A stretch of DNA of 64,000 bases from Roseomonas gilardii subsp. gilardii (GCF_023078375.1 NZ_CP095554.1:375001-439000), one strand, 5' to 3'. Counted from the first letter of the stretch, positions 36,650 to 45,856 are shown. The notes: generated by a model not told the origin, from the letters alone. Translations and numbers: made by a program.

Positions 36650-38425
36650 TCAGTGCGGGGCGCCGGCCGTCTCCCGGCCCGTCCGGGCATCCTGTGCCGG
36701 CGCCATCTCCTGGCCCGCCAGGTGGTGGCCCAGCACGTAGCCGAAGGTCAGGTGCGGCCCGAGGGTGATGCCCGCGCCGGGATAGTTGCCGCCCATGATG
36801 CTGGCCGCGTCATTGCCCAGCGCGTAGAGGCCGGGGACCGCCTGCCCGTCCTCACCCAGCACGCGGCAGGCGGCGTCGGTGCGGATGCCGTTGAAGGTGC
36901 CGAGGTCGCCGACATAGAGCTTCACCGCGTAGAAGGGGCCTCGCTTCACCGGCGCCACGTTCGGGTTCGGCTTGTGCGCGGGATCGCCGAGGAAGCGGTT
37001 GAAGGCGGTGCTGCCGCGGTGGAATTCCGGGTCCTCGCCCCGCTCGGCAGTAGCGTTGTAGCGGCGCACCGTCTCCTCCAGCCCGGCGGCGTCGATGCCG
37101 GCCTTGCGCGCCAGATCGGCAAGCGTCGCGCCCTTCAGCAGGTAGCCGCTGCGTGTGTAGAGGGAGAGTGGCATCGGCGCCGGCTTGGCGAAGCCCAGCC
37201 CGTATTTGCGGATCGTGGCATGGTCGGCGATCAGCCAGGCGGCGGTCTCGCGCTCGCCCTCGCAGGTCCGCTGCATGGCGGCGCCGACATCGTGGTAGCT
37301 GTTGGACTCGTTGCAGAAGCGCTGCCCGTGGCGGTTCACCGCGATGATGCCGGGCTTGTAGCGGTCCACCAGATGCGGGAAGACGCCGGTCTTCCTGCCG
37401 CCGAGCGGCACCTTGGAGACGGGGATCCAGGCGGCGGCCTCGGGATAGTCGGTGACCATCCCGGCGCCCACCGTCCCGGCCAGCCGCGCGCCGTCGCCGG
37501 TATTGCCCGGCGGCGCGGGCGAGACATGCTCGCCGCCGCGCTTCACATGGCGGAACTGCTCCCCGGTGCGCTCCGGGTTGCGCGGATAGCCGCCCGCGGC
37601 CAGCACCACGCCGCGCCGCGCCAGCACGTGCACCGGCCCGTCCTTGCCCTGCACCACCGCGCCGGTGACACGGCCACCCTCGCGCAGCAGCTCGCGCGCC
37701 GGGCTGTCCGTCCAGATCGGGATGCCGAGGTCGAGCGCCGATTTCGCCAGCCGCGCGGCCAGCGCGTTGCCGGCGGTGAGCTGCACTCCGCGGCGATGCG
37801 TGGCGAGGTCCTTGAAGTGGCTGGCGAGCCGCTTGGCCACATAGGCGGCGGAGACGGGCGAGCGGGTGACGTTGAAGAAGTGCTTCAGGTCGGCGTTCGA
37901 GGAGTTGAACATCATCCCCAGGAAGGTGATCGTGCGCAGCGGCGGACGCAGCCGCGCCAGCTCCTTGCCGAGACGGCGCGCGTCATAGGGCGCCGCCACC
38001 ACGGAGCGGCCGACCGCCACGCCGCCCTCCACATCCGGGTGATAGTCCGGATAGTCGGTGGCGATGAAGCGGACCTCGGTGTCCTTTCCGAAGAACTCGA
38101 TCATGCGCGGGCCGTTCTCGAGGAAGACCTCGGCCTTCTCCGCATCGAAGCGGTTGCCCGCCTCGTGGCGCAGGTAGGTGCGCGCCGCCTCCTTCGTGTC
38201 GGCGATGCCGCGCGCCTTCGCCTGCGGGTTGCCGGGAATCCACAGCACGCCACCGGAGAAGGCCATGGTGCCGCCGAAGAAGGGCTCCTTCTCCACCACC
38301 AGCACGTCGAGGCCGAGCTTGCGCGCCGTGACGGCGGTGGAAAGCCCGCTGGCACCGGCGCCGATCACCAGGACGTCGCATTCGACGCCGCGCTGCGGGG
38401 AGGTGGATTCCGGGGAAAAGGGCAT
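36650..38425 (-). CDS. FAD-dependent oxidoreductase, KstD/fumarate-reductase flavoprotein family
   Basis: A 591-residue flavoprotein: FAD site CDVLVIGAGASGLSTAVTA, then VVEKEPFFGGTMAFSGGVLW, the second dinucleotide strand RGVVLAAGGYPRNPERT, catalytic-domain motif FNGIRTDAACRVLGEDGQAV and C-terminal LYALGNDAASIMGGNYPGAG. This is the 3-ketosteroid-delta1-dehydrogenase/FAD_binding_2 family; the ending AGITLGPHLTFGYVLG is typical. Start ATG 38425 has AGGA upstream; the frame is open to 38476. It heads a leftward group with the binding protein, NIPSNAP and SDRs and is divergent from an AraC gene. It may oxidise a cyclic ketone or similar ring. Confidence 0.9.
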   Translation of the reverse strand: MPFSPESTSPQRGVECDVLVIGAGASGLSTAVTARKLGLDVLVVEKEPFFGGTMAFSGGVLWIPGNPQAKARGIADTKEAARTYLRHEAGNRFDAEKAEVFLENGPRMIEFFGKDTEVRFIATDYPDYHPDVEGGVAVGRSVVAAPYDARRLGKELARLRPPLRTITFLGMMFNSSNADLKHFFNVTRSPVSAAYVAKRLASHFKDLATHRRGVQLTAGNALAARLAKSALDLGIPIWTDSPARELLREGGRVTGAVVQGKDGPVHVLARRGVVLAAGGYPRNPERTGEQFRHVKRGGEHVSPAPPGNTGDGARLAGTVGAGMVTDYPEAAAWIPVSKVPLGGRKTGVFPHLVDRYKPGIIAVNRHGQRFCNESNSYHDVGAAMQRTCEGERETAAWLIADHATIRKYGLGFAKPAPMPLSLYTRSGYLLKGATLADLARKAGIDAAGLEETVRRYNATAERGEDPEFHRGSTAFNRFLGDPAHKPNPNVAPVKRGPFYAVKLYVGDLGTFNGIRTDAACRVLGEDGQAVPGLYALGNDAASIMGGNYPGAGITLGPHLTFGYVLGHHLAGQEMAPAQDARTGRETAGAPH

Positions 38426-38809
38426 GGCAAGGGCGTTCCTGTCCAGCGGTGGTGGCCGGCCGGAGGCACAGGCCATGCCGCGATCGCGGCGGGGCCGGCC
38501 TGGAGCGGCGGGAGGGAAAGGGCAGGGGGGATGATGCAGGGGGGGGCATCGCCCCGGCCGGGGGAGATCAGGGCCGCTGGCTCATGGTGGTTTGCGGATC
38601 ATGGATGCGGTTCCTCCTGGGCGGCGTCTTCGCCACGGGTTCCAGCCCCGGGGGGCGCCTCGATGCCAGGCAAGCTAGTCCTCGCTGCGCTGCACTCTCC
38701 ATGGACACAACCCGGTCCTGCTTGCACTTTTCCCGGCCCCGTTTGGCGGGACAGGACAAGGGAAGGGTCCGGGGGAAGCAGTCCCGGCGGAACGCGGAGG
38801 AAGGACGCC
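38426..38809. promoter_or_regulatory. Divergent spacer between flavoprotein and AraC genes
   Basis: This 384 bp spacer must hold the promoters of both the flavoprotein group and the AraC-type regulator. I see a strong GGAGGAAGGA Shine-Dalgarno for the AraC gene, but no clear inverted repeat, riboswitch or gene. A regulator binding site is expected here by arrangement only. Confidence 0.45.
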
Positions 38810-39712
38810 ATGGGAGGCAAGGCCCCGGAGAAGGGCACCGAGATCGAACGCTATGCCCTCTATGGCGAAAGCCTGGACGGCAGCGCGGTCCGCTTCCTGC
38901 ACCTGGAGCCGATCCATGAGCGCAGCGGCGCGCATGGCTGGACCATCGCCCCCCATGCCCATGCCGGGTTGCATCAGATCCTGCTCGTCGAGGTCGGCGG
39001 CGGGCACATGCGGGCCGAGGCCACCCGTTTCGTGATCGAGCCGGCGGCGCTGGTGCTGGTGCCGGCAGGCATCGTGCATGCCTTCGGCTTCCGCCCGCAG
39101 ACCGATGGCTGGGTGATCACCGTGGCCGATGCGCTGGTGGCGGAGGTCACGCGGGGCGACCCGGCGGTGGCGGCCCTGCTGCGGCAGCCCGCCTGCCTGG
39201 GCAGCCTGCCCGGCGCGGCGCGCGGCGCGCTCTCCGCGGTCTTCGCCGAGTTGTCGCGGGAGTTCCACTGGTCCGCCCCGGGGCGTTCCCTGGCCATCGA
39301 GGCCGCGCTGCTGCGCCTGCTGGTGCTCTGCCTGCGCGAGGCAGCGGAGCGCAGCGAGCTGCAAGGCGGCACGCGCAGCGCCGATGACAGGCTGACGGAC
39401 CGTTTCCGCGCCCTGGTGGAGGAGGATTTCCGTGGCGGCGCGCCGGTCGCCGCCTATGCCGCCAAGCTGCATGTGACGGAGGACCGCCTCCTCGCCGCCT
39501 GCCGCCGCCGCCTGGGCGACACGCCGAAGGCTCTGGTCCAGCGGCGCGTCATGCTGGAGGCACAGCGATACCTGCTCTACACGAGCCTGTCCGTCGGGGA
39601 GATCGGGGCGGCGCTCGGATTCGAGGACCCGGCCTATTTCTCACGCTTCTTCCACCGCCATGCCGGGCGCTCGCCCAGCGCCTTCCGCACGGCGCAGATG
39701 CCGGAGATCTGA
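38810..39712 (+). CDS. AraC-family regulator, PobR/HpaA-like
   Basis: A 300-residue protein with an N-terminal cupin-like effector domain (LHLEPIHERSGAHGWTIAPH, HAGLHQILLVEVGGGHM, VLVPAGIVHAFGFRPQTDGW) and a C-terminal double HTH (AAKLHVTEDRLLAACRRRLG and SVGEIGAALGFEDPAYFSRF). This architecture is that of PobR/HpaA regulators of aromatic-acid catabolism. Start ATG 38810 with GGAGGAAGGA is decisive although the frame is open far upstream. It is divergent from the KstD-like gene, its probable target, which suggests an aromatic or cyclic inducer. Confidence 0.9.
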   Translation: MGGKAPEKGTEIERYALYGESLDGSAVRFLHLEPIHERSGAHGWTIAPHAHAGLHQILLVEVGGGHMRAEATRFVIEPAALVLVPAGIVHAFGFRPQTDGWVITVADALVAEVTRGDPAVAALLRQPACLGSLPGAARGALSAVFAELSREFHWSAPGRSLAIEAALLRLLVLCLREAAERSELQGGTRSADDRLTDRFRALVEEDFRGGAPVAAYAAKLHVTEDRLLAACRRRLGDTPKALVQRRVMLEAQRYLLYTSLSVGEIGAALGFEDPAYFSRFFHRHAGRSPSAFRTAQMPEI

Positions 39713-39932
39713 CGGCGCCCCTTCCCCCCTCTCGCCTCCCGGCCGGTTTTCGCGCAGTTTAGGCAGCGAGGATGCAGAGTGCGAAACGGAGGCCCCGGAT
39801 GTGCCGGGATGACGCCCGCCGGCCCGTTGCCGCATCCGCAGATCCGGCCGGAACCGCCGGCTGGAACCGAACGGCCATCGATGCGGCCCCGGAGGCGATC
39901 GCGCCTCGCCGGGCCGTGGGGACGGGAGTGGT

Positions 39933-41156
39933 ATGATGCAGTTCTCGCGCCGCCTGCTGCTGGGCGCTTCCCTGACTCTTCCCGCCACGCTCGCCCGGCC
40001 CGGCCTGATCCGCGCCCAGGGCACGGCGCCCATCCGCATCGGCGAGATCAACAGCTACACCACCCAGCCCGCCTTCACCCTGCCCTATCGCGACGCCATG
40101 CATCTCGCGGTGGAGGAGATCAACGGCAAGGGCGGCGTGCTCGGGCGGCCGCTGGAGCTGATCACGCGCGACGATGCCGGCAAGCCGCAGGATGCCGTGC
40201 GCCTGGCGGGCGAACTGCTGAACGAGTCGAAGGCGGATGTGCTGGCCGGGGCCTATCTGTCCAATGTCGGGCTGGCGCTGGGCGAGTACGCCGCGCAGAA
40301 CAAGCGCCTCTACGTGGCGGGAGAGCCGCTGACTGACGCGATGGTCTGGGAGAAGGGCAACCGCTTCACCTTCCGCCTGCGCCCCTCCACCTACATGCAG
40401 GCCTCCCTCCTGGCGGAGGAGGCGGCGAAGCTGCCGGCGAAGCGCTGGGTGACGGTGGCGCCGAACTACGAATACGGCCAGTCGGCGGTGAAGTGGTTCC
40501 GCCAGATCCTCTCGGCCAGGCGACCGGACGTGCAGTTCGTGGGCGAGCAGTGGCCCGCGCTGGGCCGCATCGATGCCGGCGCCACGGTGCAGGCGCTGGA
40601 GGGGATGAAGCCCGAGGGCATCTTCAACGTGCTGTTCGGGCCAGACCTGACGAATTTCGTGCGCCAGGGCAACACGCGCGGGCTGTTCGAGGGGCGCGGC
40701 GTCGCCTCCATGCTGACGGGAGAGCCCGAATACCTTGACCCGCTGGGCGACGAGGCGCCGGAGGGCTGGATCGTCACCGGCTATCCCGGCGAGGCGATCG
40801 ACACCCCGGCGCACAAGGCCTTCGCCGAAGCCTATCGGGCCAAGGTCAAGACCAAGCCGATGTGCGGTTCGCTGGTCGGCTTCTCCCTGATCCATTCCAT
40901 TGCCGCCGGCATCGCCCGGGCCGGGGCGCTCGATCCCGACAAGCTCGTGGAAGGCTTCCGCGGCGTGGAATTCGCCACGCCGGCCGGGCCGGTGGGCTAT
41001 CGCGCCATCGACCACCAGAGCACGCTGGGCGTCTTCGTCGGGCGGACGGCGCTGAAGGGCGATGCCGGCGTCATGACCGACTGGCGCTATGTCGATGGGC
41101 GCGACCTGCTGCCGGGCGACGAAGTGGTGCGGAAGCTGCGTCCTTCCGAAAGCTGA
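39933..41156 (+). CDS. ABC transporter substrate-binding protein, branched-chain amino-acid type
   Basis: A 407-residue HAAT-type binding protein with a Tat-like signal (MMQFSRRLLLGASLTLPATL, cleavage near IRAQ). Fold markers are IRIGEINSYTTQPAFTLPYR, LELITRDDAGKPQDAVRLAG, KRWVTVAPNYEYGQSAVKWF and GYRAIDHQSTLGVFVGRTAL. Two adjacent ATGs (39933 and 39936) are possible starts. It stands without permeases or ATPase and converges on the cobW gene across repeat copy B. The 220 bp before it shows nothing recognisable. Confidence 0.9.
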   Translation: MMQFSRRLLLGASLTLPATLARPGLIRAQGTAPIRIGEINSYTTQPAFTLPYRDAMHLAVEEINGKGGVLGRPLELITRDDAGKPQDAVRLAGELLNESKADVLAGAYLSNVGLALGEYAAQNKRLYVAGEPLTDAMVWEKGNRFTFRLRPSTYMQASLLAEEAAKLPAKRWVTVAPNYEYGQSAVKWFRQILSARRPDVQFVGEQWPALGRIDAGATVQALEGMKPEGIFNVLFGPDLTNFVRQGNTRGLFEGRGVASMLTGEPEYLDPLGDEAPEGWIVTGYPGEAIDTPAHKAFAEAYRAKVKTKPMCGSLVGFSLIHSIAAGIARAGALDPDKLVEGFRGVEFATPAGPVGYRAIDHQSTLGVFVGRTALKGDAGVMTDWRYVDGRDLLPGDEVVRKLRPSES

Positions 41157-41195
41157 TCCGTCCGGCGTTGCGCCTCACGCGTCTGGCGTTGCGCT

Positions 41196-41515
41196 TTTCC
41201 CGGGGGACAAGGCTCCGCCTTTCCCCCGGCCCCCTATCCGCCAGGACGCTGCGCGCCCTGGACCCCATTCGTTGGCGCCTGCTGCGGCAGATCGCGCCGG
41301 AGAGCATGGCTCTCCGGCGACTGCGGGTGCCACAAGCGCGGACAAGGTGTTCTTTTTCTTTTCAGGATCCCCGCTGATCCACCCGCGCCAAGGGGACCAG
41401 CCTACAGACCAATGGCAGCCACCAGCACCAGCGAAAGCCCGGGGTCCGGGGACCGGCTTCGGTCCCCGGCGGAGTGGGGGTCCGGGGGCGAGGCGGAGCC
41501 TTGCCCTCGGAGGGC
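41196..41515. repeat. Dispersed multi-hairpin intergenic element, copy B
   Basis: Lies between the 3' ends of a rightward binding-protein gene and the leftward cobW gene. Order matches copy A: hairpin 1 (41199-41229), hairpin 2 (41241-41261), TTCGTTGG (41268-41275), hairpin 3 (41297-41317), GCGCGGACAAGG with a T-rich tract, CCAGCGAA (41428-41435, pairing with TTCGTTGG through one G-T), hairpin 4 (41446-41469) and hairpin 5 (41486-41506, arms GGGCGAGGC/GCCTTGCCC). In hairpin 2 the eighth pair is G-C instead of C-G, and in hairpin 5 the fourth pair is C-G instead of A-T. Both are two-sided changes that keep the stem. Confidence 0.85.
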
Positions 41516-41543
41516 CACCACGAAGCGGAACGGTCCGCTCGTA

Positions 41544-42475
41544 TCACCCCGGCCCGGCGATGCAGGCCGCCATGACCTGTTCGATCTCCGCGGCCGAGAG
41601 GGCACCGATCTCCGCGATGAAGACGATCCGCGCGCGGGGCAGGTCCGGCGGCGGCGGACCGGCCGGGGCCAGGGTTGCCCGTCCTCGGCGAGCTGGAACA
41701 GGAATTGGCGGCCCGGCTGCTCCACGGTCTCGAACAACCCCTTGGCGCGGGCGAGGCGGGGGGCGAGCCGGGCGATGGCCTGCTGCAACCGGGGCAGCGA
41801 GAGGGGCCGGCCGGAGGTCCAGCTCAGCGTCTCGAAACGGTCGGCGGATGGGCGGCGGCGGCCCGGGTCACGCGGCGCCGGCAGGTGGGCGGGGTCTTCC
41901 GGGAAGAGCAGTTCCAGCGGCACCCGGCCCTGCGGCGCATCGACGACGACCGCCGCCGGGCGCAGCGCCTTCACGGCGGCACGGACCGCGTCCCGCCCGG
42001 GGGCATCGGCGAGGTCCACCTTGCTCAGCGCCACCACATCCGCGGCACGGAGCTGGGCGCGGAGCAGCGGATCCTCCAGCGCCGCCGGCGGGGCGGCCGC
42101 ATCCACCACGCAGAGCACGGTCTCCAGCGGCGCCTCGCGCCAGATCACCGGGTCCATGAGGTTGCGGACGATGTCGCCGGGCTCGGCCACGCCGCTGGTC
42201 TCGATCACGATGGCCTCCGGGCGCGGGTCGCGCCGCAGGAGGGTGGCCAGCGTGCGCAGCAGGTCGCCTTCCAGCGAGCAGCAGATGCAGCCGTTGGACA
42301 GGCTGACGACCCCGTCGCTGGCGCCGGCGATCAGCTCCGCGTCGATGTTGATCGCGCCGAAGTCGTTGACCACGGCGGCGATGCGCCGCCCCCCGGCATG
42401 GGCCAGGAGATGGTTCACCACCGTGGTCTTGCCTGCCCCGAGGAAGCCGGCGACCAGCAGGACGGGGACGGGCAT
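41544..42475 (-). pseudogene. CobW/COG0523 GTP-dependent metallochaperone, frameshifted near its end
   Basis: A GTPase of the CobW/YjiA/ZNG family: P-loop VAGFLGAGKTTVVNHLL, VNDFGAINIDAELI, the metal-binding CICC in LSNGCICCSLEGDLL, IVIETSGVAEPGD and guanine motif LSKVDLADAPG. The C-terminal domain reads RFETLSWTSGRPLSLPRLQQ to FLFQLAEDGQPW, after which the frame is lost. One extra C near 41650-41665 restores RARIVFIAEIGALSAAEIEQ and a stop at 41544, giving about 310 residues. It follows an amidohydrolase gene by five bases. Such chaperones deliver zinc or other metals, and its metal-dependent neighbour is an obvious client. Confidence 0.85.
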
Positions 42476-42480
42476 GCCGC

Positions 42481-43971
42481 TCAGCGGGCGATGGCGGGGC
42501 GGCGCACCGGCCGGCCGGGCCGCGCCGCCACGTCCATCACGCCATCGGCGATCACCGGCTCGCCGCTGACGATCAGGTGCCGCACGCCTTCCGCAGGACG
42601 GTTCATCGCGGTGAACTCCGCCTTGTCGCTGAGCGTGTCGTAGTCGAAGACCACCACATCGGCATCGGCGCCCAGGGTCAGGCGCCCCTTGCCGGCCATG
42701 GCGGGCGTGCTGGCCTCTAGGATCTGCGCCGGGATCAGCGAGCACTTGCGGATGCCCTCGATCAGCGGCACCGCCTGGCGCTCCCGCACCCAGTGGCGGA
42801 TGAAGCGGGTGAAGCAGCCGGCGGAGCGCGGGTGGGAGGTGGCTTCCTCCGGCAAGGGCCAAGCATCGCCCGTATAGGTGCTGCCATCCGGCATGCTCCA
42901 GGGCATCGCGTCCGAGGCGATGGCGCCGTCCGGATAGAGCACGGCCATGTCGAGCAGCTCGCGGTGGCGTTCGTTGTGCTCCGTGTCCAGCACGTGCCAG
43001 AGCACGAGCTGCGAGGGGTCCTCCGCCTGCGCCGCCAGCAGCTCCTCACGGTCGCGGAAGCGGTGGCCGTCCGTCACGCGCTGCACGGAATCATAGCCGA
43101 GGCCATTGCGGGACTCGAAATGCGGATCGCTGAAGAAGGCGGCCGCCAGCACGGTCGAACCGGTGCCGTAGGGATAGGCTTCGACGGTGATGTTCAGCCC
43201 CTTGCGCTGCGCGTTGCGCACCAGCTCGGTGCAGCGGGCGATGTCCGTCTTGCTGGAACTGTTGAAGTGGCAGATGTGCATGTGCGCGCCGGTCGCCGCG
43301 GCATAGCCGATCAGGCGGATATAAGCCTCGGCCGCGCTCTGCGGATCGATGCGCGCCATGTAGGCGACATGCGTGAAGGTCGGCACGTTCCTGGCGGCGG
43401 CGAGACGGCAGACCTCGATCAGCTCCTGCACGCCGGCGCCGGGCGCATAGGCGTTGAGGATGCCGATGCCGATGCCGCCCTCGTCGAGCCCCTGGGCCAG
43501 GCGCTCCAGGATGCCCTTCACCTCGGCCTCGGTCGCGATGTTGTCCATCCAGCGGCGGTCGCGCATGGCGCGGCCGAAGGCCTCCAGCGAGGATTCCTCG
43601 TTGGTGCCGACCATGGCGCCGATGCGGGCGAAGGCCCAGTTGGTGGCGGCACCGTAGTTCAGGATGCGGCCCTGTTCCGCCTGCCGCCGGTACCAGGAGG
43701 CGACGGGCATCACGCCGGCCTCCAGGTCGAGCGTCGTGGTCACGCCGTCGAAGGCCTGCATGCGGTCGGCGGGGATCGACTGGCCATGCGCGTGCAGGTC
43801 GATGAAGCCCGGCGCGACCACGAGCCCGGTGGCGTCGATCACACGCTCGGCGCCGCCCAGCCCGGTGCCGACAGCGGCGACCTTGCCATCCACCAGGGCG
43901 ACGTCGCCCACGGCGTCCATCCCGCTCGCCGGGTCCACCACCCGGCCGCCGCTGATCACCAAGCCGCCCAT
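42481..43971 (-). CDS. N-acyl-D-amino-acid deacylase-like amidohydrolase
   Basis: A 496-residue amidohydrolase-superfamily enzyme. It has the N-terminal beta-sandwich (LVISGGRVVDPASGMDAVGD), the metal-binding HxH in APGFIDLHAHGQSIPADRMQ, further histidines in FTHVAYMARI and HMHICHFNSSSKTD, and the catalytic aspartate in DGAIASDAMPW. C-terminal ADADVVVFDYDTL closes the sandwich. The family includes D-aminoacylases and related zinc amidases. I chose ATG 43971 with GAGGTGACGG upstream over in-frame ATGs at 43995 and 44007. It is followed at five bases by the CobW metallochaperone gene. Confidence 0.88.
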   Translation of the reverse strand: MGGLVISGGRVVDPASGMDAVGDVALVDGKVAAVGTGLGGAERVIDATGLVVAPGFIDLHAHGQSIPADRMQAFDGVTTTLDLEAGVMPVASWYRRQAEQGRILNYGAATNWAFARIGAMVGTNEESSLEAFGRAMRDRRWMDNIATEAEVKGILERLAQGLDEGGIGIGILNAYAPGAGVQELIEVCRLAAARNVPTFTHVAYMARIDPQSAAEAYIRLIGYAAATGAHMHICHFNSSSKTDIARCTELVRNAQRKGLNITVEAYPYGTGSTVLAAAFFSDPHFESRNGLGYDSVQRVTDGHRFRDREELLAAQAEDPSQLVLWHVLDTEHNERHRELLDMAVLYPDGAIASDAMPWSMPDGSTYTGDAWPLPEEATSHPRSAGCFTRFIRHWVRERQAVPLIEGIRKCSLIPAQILEASTPAMAGKGRLTLGADADVVVFDYDTLSDKAEFTAMNRPAEGVRHLIVSGEPVIADGVMDVAARPGRPVRRPAIAR

Positions 43972-44442
43972 TCCGTCACCTCGCGCGCCAGACATCCGCC
44001 CACGCACCGTGCCGGCGGCGACGCGTGCGGCCAGCCCGGTGCGGGCGCGGCACTAGAAACAGATTCTCCAGGGCTGGCAATCGCAGGGGACGGTTCCATG
44101 CGCGGGCCCAGGGTGCAAATCGTCCTGGCGGAGAGGGGGTTCCGGGGCGAGAGGCAGGGCCTCTCCCCCCGGGGCTGGCCACGAGGCGCGGCGCCGGACC
44201 CTCGCAGGCCCGTATTCGCACTTTGACGGCAAGAGCCCGCCGCCCTTAGGCTCAGCCCAGGGACAGGACAACACCAGCGCATCGCGGCTCCACCAGGATT
44301 TCGGGACACTGCGCAGTGGAACATGCGGGAAACGATGCGGTGCCTGTCCGCCATGATCCGGCGGCCGCCGCTTCCGTCCCGCTCGCCGGACGCGGATGCC
44401 GGCACGCCCTCCCCCCGACCAGGACCTTCGGAGAATGACGGC
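43972..44442. other. Spacer between amidohydrolase and flavin monooxygenase genes
   Basis: The 471 bp divergent spacer should contain promoters for both directions. It carries the single hairpin module related to the dispersed element (listed separately). The 120 bp before the monooxygenase is an in-frame extension without conserved content. GGAGAA precedes the chosen ATG at 44443. Nothing else is recognised. Confidence 0.45.
44127..44178. repeat. Partial copy D of the dispersed element (last hairpin only)
   Basis: The run GGCGGAGAGGGGGTTCCGGG followed by a hairpin with arms GAGAGGC and GCCTCTC and a trailing CCCCGGGGCTGGCCA matches the 3' end of copies A and C. The other four hairpins are absent. 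Unlike the full copies, it lies in a divergent, not convergent, spacer. Confidence 0.6.
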
Positions 44443-45792
44443 ATGAGTGGCCATCGTCGCGACATGAAGCTCGGCTTGAACATCGTGGCCAACGGCGCGC
44501 ACTCCGCGGGGTGGCGGATGCCCGATGCGCAGGAAACGGCGGCCATGGACTTCGCGCTCTGGAAGCGCCTGGCCCAGGCGGCGGAGCGGGCGCGCTTCCA
44601 CTTCATGTTCTGGGCCGACGGCATCGCGGTCCGCCATTCCGCCAGGAGCGATGACGAGCTGAGCTACCTCGCCCGCATCGATGTCTTCGAGCCGCTGACG
44701 CTGATCGGCGCCCTGGCGGCGGTGACGGAGCGGCTGGGCTTCGTGGCCAGCGCCTCGACCACCTATAACGAGCCCTATCACATCGCGCGCAAGTTCGCCT
44801 CGCTCGACCATATCAGCGGCGGCCGCGTGGGCTGGAACGTCGTGACCTCCTGGAGCGAGCAGGAGGCGCACAACTTCGGCAGTGACCGGTTGCTGGCGCA
44901 CGAGAACCGCTACCGCCGCGCCGAGGAATTCGTCGATGTCGTCTTTGGCCTCTGGGACAGCTGGGAGGACGATGCCTTCATCCGTGACAAGGTCTCGGGC
45001 CGCTACTTCGACCCGGCGAAGCTGCACAACCTGCGCCATGAGGGCGAGCATTTCCGCGTGGCCGGGCCTCTGAACGTCGCGCGGCCGGTCCAGGGCTATC
45101 CGGTGATCGCGCAGGCGGGCTCCTCCGGGCCCGGGCAGGTGCTGGGCTCGCGCATCGCCGACATCATCTACACGGCGCAGAAGTCGCGCGAGGATGCCGT
45201 CGCCTTCTACAGCAGCGTCAAGTCGCATGCCGCGGGCACGGGCCGCGATCAGGAGAGCATGCTGGTGATGCCGGGCATCATGCCGATCCTGGGCCGCACG
45301 CGTGCCGAGGCCGAGGGCAGGTTCGCGCAGCTCCAGGACCTGATCCACGAATGCCTGGGCCTGCCGATGCTGGCCTCCTCCTTCGGCGACCTGTCGGGCC
45401 TGCCACTGGACGGGCCGCTGCCCGCGCCGCTGGAGAACAGCAACGCGGTCAAGAGCGGGCACGAGAAGCTGGTGCGGATGGCCCGGCAGGAAGGCATGAC
45501 GATCCGCAAGCTCTACCAGATCGTCGCCGGTGCTTCCGGCCATAACCTCGTGGTGGGCACCGCCGCCGACGTGGCCGACCTGATGGAGGACTGGTTCACC
45601 GCGCGCGGCTGCGACGGGTTCAACATCATGGCCTCCCACCTTCCGGCGCCGGCCTACGAGGCCTTCGAATGGCTGGTGCCGGAACTGCAGCGGCGCGGCC
45701 TGTTCCAGACCGAGTATGGCGGCGACGGCACCTTCCGCGGCAGCCTCGGCCTGGCGCGGCCGGCACACGGCTCGCACCGCAGGCGCGCCTGA
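44443..45792 (+). CDS. LLM-class FMNH2-dependent monooxygenase (NtaA/SnaA/DszA type)
   Basis: A 449-residue flavin-dependent monooxygenase of the nitrilotriacetate/DszA branch: MKLGLNIVANGAHSAGWRMP, FHFMFWADGIAVRHSARSDD, LTLIGALAAVTERLGFVASA, STTYNEPYHIARKFASLDHI, then SGGRVGWNVVTSWSEQEAHN and PVIAQAGSSGPGQVLGSRIA. Members oxidise aminopolycarboxylates, sulfones or similar organosulfur and organonitrogen compounds using reduced flavin from a partner. A flavin-reductase-like gene converges on it 64 bp away, an expected partner. The start ATG 44443 is set by GGAGAA and the family N-terminus. The exact substrate is unknown. Confidence 0.9.
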   Translation: MSGHRRDMKLGLNIVANGAHSAGWRMPDAQETAAMDFALWKRLAQAAERARFHFMFWADGIAVRHSARSDDELSYLARIDVFEPLTLIGALAAVTERLGFVASASTTYNEPYHIARKFASLDHISGGRVGWNVVTSWSEQEAHNFGSDRLLAHENRYRRAEEFVDVVFGLWDSWEDDAFIRDKVSGRYFDPAKLHNLRHEGEHFRVAGPLNVARPVQGYPVIAQAGSSGPGQVLGSRIADIIYTAQKSREDAVAFYSSVKSHAAGTGRDQESMLVMPGIMPILGRTRAEAEGRFAQLQDLIHECLGLPMLASSFGDLSGLPLDGPLPAPLENSNAVKSGHEKLVRMARQEGMTIRKLYQIVAGASGHNLVVGTAADVADLMEDWFTARGCDGFNIMASHLPAPAYEAFEWLVPELQRRGLFQTEYGGDGTFRGSLGLARPAHGSHRRRA

Positions 45793-45856
45793 GGCCATGA
45801 TGCCCTTGTGAGCGATGTGGGCCTGGATGGAATGGAGGCCATCCGCCCGCGCGGTG

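Noticed and set aside
36527-39712. 1061-residue rightward frame ending in the AraC protein
   Set aside because: Only the last 300 residues are protein-like. The rest is antisense to the KstD-like gene, and a strong ribosome-binding site marks the true start at 38810.
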